Program-made: the position numbers and the translations under genes | Assembly: GCF_023516575.1 (NCBI RefSeq) | Contig: NZ_JAMGBE010000003.1 | Coordinates: 1 to 64,000 of the forward strand | Direction of reading: 5' to 3' | DNA length: 64,000 nucleotides | Source of the DNA: Sphingomonas hankyongi | GTDB taxonomy: Bacteria > Pseudomonadota > Alphaproteobacteria > Sphingomonadales > Sphingomonadaceae | Notes under the pieces: model-generated | What the model was told of the DNA's origin: nothing | The model's database searches: none | What the model saw: the letters and a program-made list of their open reading frames with translations, nothing else | Shown: one piece after another, positions 60,423-64,000 of the stretch | Numbering within the stretch: position 1 is the stretch's first letter | How the letters are laid out: every line of letters begins with the position of its first letter

Positions 60423-60439
60423 GTCCCGCGACTCGCGGG

Positions 60440-60607
60440 CTAATGGTGCGTGAAGTGGCCGGCGAGCTCGTCTTTCAGTTTTAGCTTTTCTTTCTTGAGG
60501 CGGTGGAGAAGGTCTTCGTCGGGGTGGGCGCGGTGCTCTTCCTCTTCGATCATCGCGTGGAGCGCCGCGTGCTTGGACTCCAATTCCTCGACCTGTGCCT
60601 TGTCCAT
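60440..60607 (-). CDS. YdcH-family (DUF465) small protein
   Basis: AAGGA before ATG 60607 sets a 55-residue start. The product is a charged helical hairpin (LESKHAALHAMIEEEEHR, LLHRLKKEKLKLKDEL) that matches DUF465. Its function is unknown, although such proteins are common and conserved in proteobacteria. It converges on dksA. Confidence 0.88.
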   Translation of the reverse strand: MDKAQVEELESKHAALHAMIEEEEHRAHPDEDLLHRLKKEKLKLKDELAGHFTHH

Positions 60608-60771
60608 CGGTGCCAATCCTTTCGTGAAAGCTGCTGTCACCAGGGCGTAATAAATCACGATTCGATCCCTTTGTCTTGATCCTTCTCTCGTCTGGTCCGG
60701 TGCAGCGAGCGGATCGTCGATGTCTCGGCGTCGGTTCCTCCCAGAAGCCTGCTGCGCTAGAATGGCGTTCG

Positions 60772-60969
60772 ATGAACGACGACGAGCCTGGCGCCGATCT
60801 GGAAGCGCTGAAGGCAGAACACCGCAGACTTGATGAGCGGATTCGGGCCCTGTCCGCAGAGCACGGACCAGATCAGCTCGAAATTGCGCGCCTTAAGCGC
60901 AACAAACTGCGTCTAAAGGATCAGATTCAGCGGATCTCCGCGGGGAATATACCTGATATCATTGCCTGA
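60772..60969 (+). CDS. YdcH-family (DUF465) small protein
   Basis: This 65-residue charged helical protein (LKAEHRRLDERIRALSAEHG, LEIARLKRNKLRLKDQIQRI) is a second DUF465 member near the one at 60440, on the opposite strand. The pair probably arose by duplication. No start better than ATG 60772 is visible, and the ribosome site is weak. Function unknown. Confidence 0.8.
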   Translation: MNDDEPGADLEALKAEHRRLDERIRALSAEHGPDQLEIARLKRNKLRLKDQIQRISAGNIPDIIA

Positions 60970-61065
60970 ATTCTGTCTCAGCGCGGGACAGTTGGGCTCA
61001 ATATGCGCGGCATTCGCCGAGTCGGCGTTTTCATGAGCATGCAACGGTGGCACTCTTCAGGGCCG

Positions 61066-61557
61066 ATGACCGACTCAGAGCCATTCCAGCCTCAGGTGCG
61101 AATCACCTCACGGCTCATCGACTCGCTCTACACCGAGGCGATGCTGCTCGCCGACGAGGCGCGCTCCTACTTCGACGATATCGGGCGCGAGGATCGCCGA
61201 ACCCTGGAGCCGTTCGCGCGGGTTGGCTTTGCCTGCGAGTCGCTCAAGGTCACAACCCGGATCATGCATATCGTCGCCTGGCTGCTCACCCAGCGCGCAA
61301 TAGAATCCGGTGAAATCCCGTTCCGCAATGGGCATCGGCCGGAACGGCGGCTCGGTCATGCGCAGGACAGCGACGAAGCGGTAGTTGCACAACTCCCCGA
61401 TGCGGCGCGCAAGCTCATCCAGGCCAGCTCAGATCTCTATGCACGCGTGAGGCGCATCGACGAGGACGGCCTCGAAGCCGAGGAAGCGCCGCAGAGTCCG
61501 GCGCGCGCCTTGATGGGCCGGCTCGAACGCGGGCTTGTCGGAGACAGCCCCGCCTGA
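61066..61557 (+). CDS. DUF1465 family protein
   Basis: The 163-residue protein has RLIDSLYTEAMLLADEARSYFDD, SLKVTTRIMHIVAWLLTQRAI and an acidic Pro-rich tail, matching DUF1465, a helical family limited mainly to alphaproteobacteria. I chose ATG 61066. An earlier ATG at 61033 is possible. Role unknown. Its neighbours are YdcH genes and an alcohol dehydrogenase, the typical sphingomonad order. Confidence 0.85.
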   Translation: MTDSEPFQPQVRITSRLIDSLYTEAMLLADEARSYFDDIGREDRRTLEPFARVGFACESLKVTTRIMHIVAWLLTQRAIESGEIPFRNGHRPERRLGHAQDSDEAVVAQLPDAARKLIQASSDLYARVRRIDEDGLEAEEAPQSPARALMGRLERGLVGDSPA

Positions 61558-61570
61558 CTATTCCGCGAGG

Positions 61571-62716
61571 GTGCGCAGCTTCGCTTTCTACCCTGGTCCA
61601 ACGCTCCTCGCGGGAAGCGAACGACTCCAAGAATTGATCGACCGGCTGCCGGATGGACCCGTCCTCCTGGTGAGCGATCGTTCGCTCGTGCGATTGGGTC
61701 TGCTGGACGGGTGCCGCGAGAAGCTTGCAGCGAGCGGTCGCGACCACATCCTGTTTGACGACGTCGAGGCGGACCCTTCGCGAGCGACTCTCATGAACGC
61801 GGTTGACCTGGGTCTATCCACCGGGGCCGTATCGGTTATCGGGTTCGGCGGCGGCAGTCCGATGGATGTCGCCAAGCTCGCTGCTTACCTGCTCGGCTCT
61901 GGCGACGAGCTGGATACCATCTGGGGCGTGGATATCGCGAAAGGCCGACGGCTCCCGCTCGCGCTCGTGCCGACGACTGCCGGGACGGGGTCGGAAGCAA
62001 CACCGATATCGGTGATAACCTGTGAGGGCGGGGTGAAGCTCGCGGTGAATGCCCGGCCTCTTATCGCCGACGTCGCATTGCTCGACCCGGAACTCACGGT
62101 GGGTCTGCCGCGCCAGGTCACGGCGGCTACCGGCATCGATGCGATCGTCCATGCGGTTGAGGCCTACACTTCGGCACGGCTGAAAAATCCGATATCGGAC
62201 GCTCTCGCGCGGGAGGCCTTACGGCTGCTGACCGCGAACCTCGTGCAGGCATGCGATCGACCGGACGGCCGCGATGCGCGGAGTGCGATGTTGCTAGGTG
62301 CGCACCTCGCCGGCCTCGCATTCTCGAATGCGCCAGTGGCGGGCGTGCATGCGCTGGCATACCCGCTCGGCGGCCTGCACCATTTGCCTCACGGACTCAG
62401 CAATGCGCTGATGCTGAGGCCGGTGCTGGAGCATAACGCCGAAGCCGCGCGCGAGCTCTACGCGGAGCTCGCGCCGATCGTGGATCCATCGTGCGAAGCA
62501 GCCGGCACGCAGGGTAAGGTTCGAAGCCTGATCGACGGGCTCGAGCAGCTTTGCGAAGCAACCGGTCTCAAGCTTCGCCTGCGCGACCACGGCATCCCCG
62601 AGGACGACATGCCAAGGCTTGCACAAGAGGCCATGAAGCAGATTCGACTCCTCGTAAACAATCCGTGCGAGATCAGCGAAGCCGACGCCCAGCGTCTCTA
62701 CGAGGCGGCATGGTAA
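61571..62716 (+). CDS. Iron-containing alcohol dehydrogenase (maleylacetate-reductase-like)
   Basis: The 381-residue protein has the group III fold: VIGFGGGSPMDVAKLAAYL (NAD binding) and VPTTAGTGSEATPISVIT. The metal ligands are in TGIDAIVHAVEAYTS (Asp, His) and GLHHLPHGLSNALMLRPVLEHN (His, His). It oxidises or reduces an alcohol or keto acid, and maleylacetate reductase is one option. GTG 61571 gives an N-terminus RSFAFYPGP that fits the family. A TTG at 61535 would overlap the DUF1465 gene. Confidence 0.85.
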   Translation: MRSFAFYPGPTLLAGSERLQELIDRLPDGPVLLVSDRSLVRLGLLDGCREKLAASGRDHILFDDVEADPSRATLMNAVDLGLSTGAVSVIGFGGGSPMDVAKLAAYLLGSGDELDTIWGVDIAKGRRLPLALVPTTAGTGSEATPISVITCEGGVKLAVNARPLIADVALLDPELTVGLPRQVTAATGIDAIVHAVEAYTSARLKNPISDALAREALRLLTANLVQACDRPDGRDARSAMLLGAHLAGLAFSNAPVAGVHALAYPLGGLHHLPHGLSNALMLRPVLEHNAEAARELYAELAPIVDPSCEAAGTQGKVRSLIDGLEQLCEATGLKLRLRDHGIPEDDMPRLAQEAMKQIRLLVNNPCEISEADAQRLYEAAW

Positions 62717-63129
62717 CGCGCGAAGCGCCCGCCATCTGGCGTAAGTTCACGACCCGTTGGGCAGACAACGATGTCTACGGGCACGTCAACAACACCGTCT
62801 TCTACCAGTGGTTCGACACGGCGGTGAACGCGTGGCTGGTGGAGCAAGGCATTCTCGACGTCCGGAACGGCGATCCTATCGCGCTCGTCGTCGAGACGCG
62901 CTGTGCCTATTTCGCACCGCTGGCGTTCCCGCAGGACGTTGAGGTTGGCCTGGCGATTGCCGAGCTCGGTCGCTCCAGCATGCGATATCGGATCGGAGTT
63001 TTCGCATCTGGCGATGAGCAAGCCGCGGCGCAGGGCGACTTCGTGCACGTGGCGGTAGATCGGGCAAGTCGTAAGCCGGTTGATCTACCTGCAGAGTGGC
63101 GAACGAAGCTGGAGGCGATCCGCGCCTAA
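62710..63129 (+). CDS. Acyl-CoA thioesterase (4-hydroxybenzoyl-CoA thioesterase-like)
   Basis: The 139-residue hotdog-fold protein has FTTRWADNDVYGHVNNTVFYQWFD, with the catalytic Asp and the N-N segment, and CAYFAPLAFPQDVEVGLAI. It should hydrolyse an acyl-CoA or aryl-CoA. ATG 62710 overlaps the dehydrogenase stop by seven bases, so the two are coupled and may work in one catabolic route. It overlaps the convergent monooxygenase by four bases. Confidence 0.88.
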   Translation: MVTREAPAIWRKFTTRWADNDVYGHVNNTVFYQWFDTAVNAWLVEQGILDVRNGDPIALVVETRCAYFAPLAFPQDVEVGLAIAELGRSSMRYRIGVFASGDEQAAAQGDFVHVAVDRASRKPVDLPAEWRTKLEAIRA

Positions 63130-64000
63130 GCGCAGATCCGCGCTTTCGCGTCCTCATACTGCTTGGCGAGCATGTCGATATATTCTGCTGCCGGACGAAC
63201 GCGGTCGATCACCCCGATACCTTGTCCCGAACCCCAAATGTCGCGCCAGGCTTTCGCCTTGCTGCCATCGGCTCCAAACTTCATCGTCGACGGGTCGCTC
63301 CGTTCCAGATTATCCGGGTCGAGGCCCGCGGCCACGATCGACGGGCGCAGATAATTGCCGTGCACGCCAGTGAAGAGGTCGGTGTATATGATCTCGGAAG
63401 CGCTGCCCGCGACAATCCCCTGCTTATACTCATCGCTTGCGCGCGCTTCATCGGTCGCGATGAACGGCGAGCCGATATAGGCCAGATCAGCTCCAGCAAC
63501 CGTCGCCGCGAGCACGGCGCCACCAGTCGCGATGGCGCCGGACAGGATCAAAGGCCCGTCGAACCACTGCCGGATTTCCTGGATGAGCGCGAATGGGGAC
63601 CAGCGCCCGGCGTGGCCTCCGGCACCTGCGGCGACGGCGATGACACCATCGGCGCCCTTTTCCACCGCCTTTCGCGCAAACCGGTCATCGATCACGTCAT
63701 GCAGTGTGATCCCGCCCCATGAGTGGACGGCCTCATTGAGCTCGACGCGCGCTCCCAGCGAGGTGATGACGATCGGCACCTTCCATTTCGAGCAGACATC
63801 CATGTCGTGCTCGAAGCGGTCGTTGGACCGATGGACGATCTGGTTGACTGCGAACGGCGCGGCTGGGCTCTCGGGATGGTCGCGGTCCCAATCTGCAAGA
63901 GCCTCCGTAATTTCGTGAAGCCATTCGTCGAGCTGGGAAGCGGGCCGGGCGTTGAGCGCCGGGAAGCTGCCCACGATGCCTGCCGTGCATTGTGCGATGA
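63126..64000 (-). CDS. Nitronate monooxygenase (partial, 5' end beyond window)
   Basis: The frame runs off the right edge, where QCTAGIVGSFPALNARP continues the N-terminal FMN-binding start of the family. Visible motifs are HSWGGITLHDVIDDRFARKAVEKGADGVIAVAAGAGGHAG, with the catalytic His region, LSGAIATGGAVLAATVAGADLAYIGSPF and WGSGQGIGVI. It oxidises alkyl nitronates using FMN. The C-terminus is complete (KARICA). Confidence 0.9.
   Translation of the reverse strand, partial: IAQCTAGIVGSFPALNARPASQLDEWLHEITEALADWDRDHPESPAAPFAVNQIVHRSNDRFEHDMDVCSKWKVPIVITSLGARVELNEAVHSWGGITLHDVIDDRFARKAVEKGADGVIAVAAGAGGHAGRWSPFALIQEIRQWFDGPLILSGAIATGGAVLAATVAGADLAYIGSPFIATDEARASDEYKQGIVAGSASEIIYTDLFTGVHGNYLRPSIVAAGLDPDNLERSDPSTMKFGADGSKAKAWRDIWGSGQGIGVIDRVRPAAEYIDMLAKQYEDAKARICA

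Overview
The window looks like chromosomal DNA of a GC-rich alphaproteobacterium, most likely a sphingomonad (order Sphingomonadales). The evidence is four proteins with PEPxxWA-type C-terminal sorting tails, a complete exosortase-V style set (exosortase, EpsI, EpsD and the small XrtV accessory protein), a DksA whose zinc-finger cysteines are replaced in the alphaproteobacterial manner, and a DUF1465/YdcH/SurE neighbourhood. No rRNA, tRNA, CRISPR array, insertion sequence or integrase was recognised.

Layout. 1-4.2 kb holds the end of a proline-tailed outer-membrane protein, small hypothetical genes, one gene broken by an early amber codon, about 1 kb of mostly gene-free DNA with strong hairpins, a PEPxxWA protein, and a PilZ/zinc-ribbon pair. 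4.2-16 kb is the core of an exopolysaccharide and protein-sorting locus. A good sigma70-type promoter drives wza-like, outer-membrane barrel, chain-length and CpsD-like genes. These are followed by a lipoprotein, three PEPxxWA substrates, EpsD, the XrtV accessory protein, EpsI, exosortase, and a WcaJ-type initiating sugar-phosphate transferase. 16-32 kb carries polysaccharide assembly genes: two methyltransferase-fold proteins, a sulfotransferase, a GT61, an O-antigen-ligase-like polymerase, several GT2/GT4 enzymes, a flippase, two acetyltransferases, a WecG-type transferase and a glycosidase-like protein.

32.2-34.2 kb is a three-gene phage-type recombination module (YqaJ nuclease, ERF annealing protein, DUF968) preceded by three regularly spaced palindromes. 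34.3-40.8 kb is a tightly packed lasso-peptide cluster: nucleotidyltransferase, ABC exporter, cyclase, a 46-residue precursor, HPr-kinase-like kinase, split RRE protein B1 and protease B2. The precursor matches the lasso leader motif exactly and predicts a 19-residue core with a Ser1-Glu8 ring. The kinase frame has no ordinary start codon and lies in frame with the precursor across one amber codon.

40.8-57.8 kb returns to polysaccharide genes: an EpsG-type polymerase, rmlACBD for dTDP-L-rhamnose, more glycosyltransferases and methyltransferases, a second flippase and an asparagine-synthase-like amidotransferase. Two polymerase-like and two flippase genes suggest that two glycans, or one glycan with redundancy, are made here. 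58-64 kb leaves the cluster through two small exported proteins into ordinary genes: surE, dksA, two ydcH-like genes, DUF1465, an iron alcohol dehydrogenase, a thioesterase and a nitronate monooxygenase cut by the window end.

The genes fit one picture. A lipid-linked glycan is started by WcaJ, extended, decorated with rhamnose, sulfate, acetyl and methyl groups, flipped, polymerised and exported through the Wza/GumC apparatus. Exosortase V processes the PEPxxWA proteins at the same membrane. The lasso and phage modules appear to be insertions into this locus.
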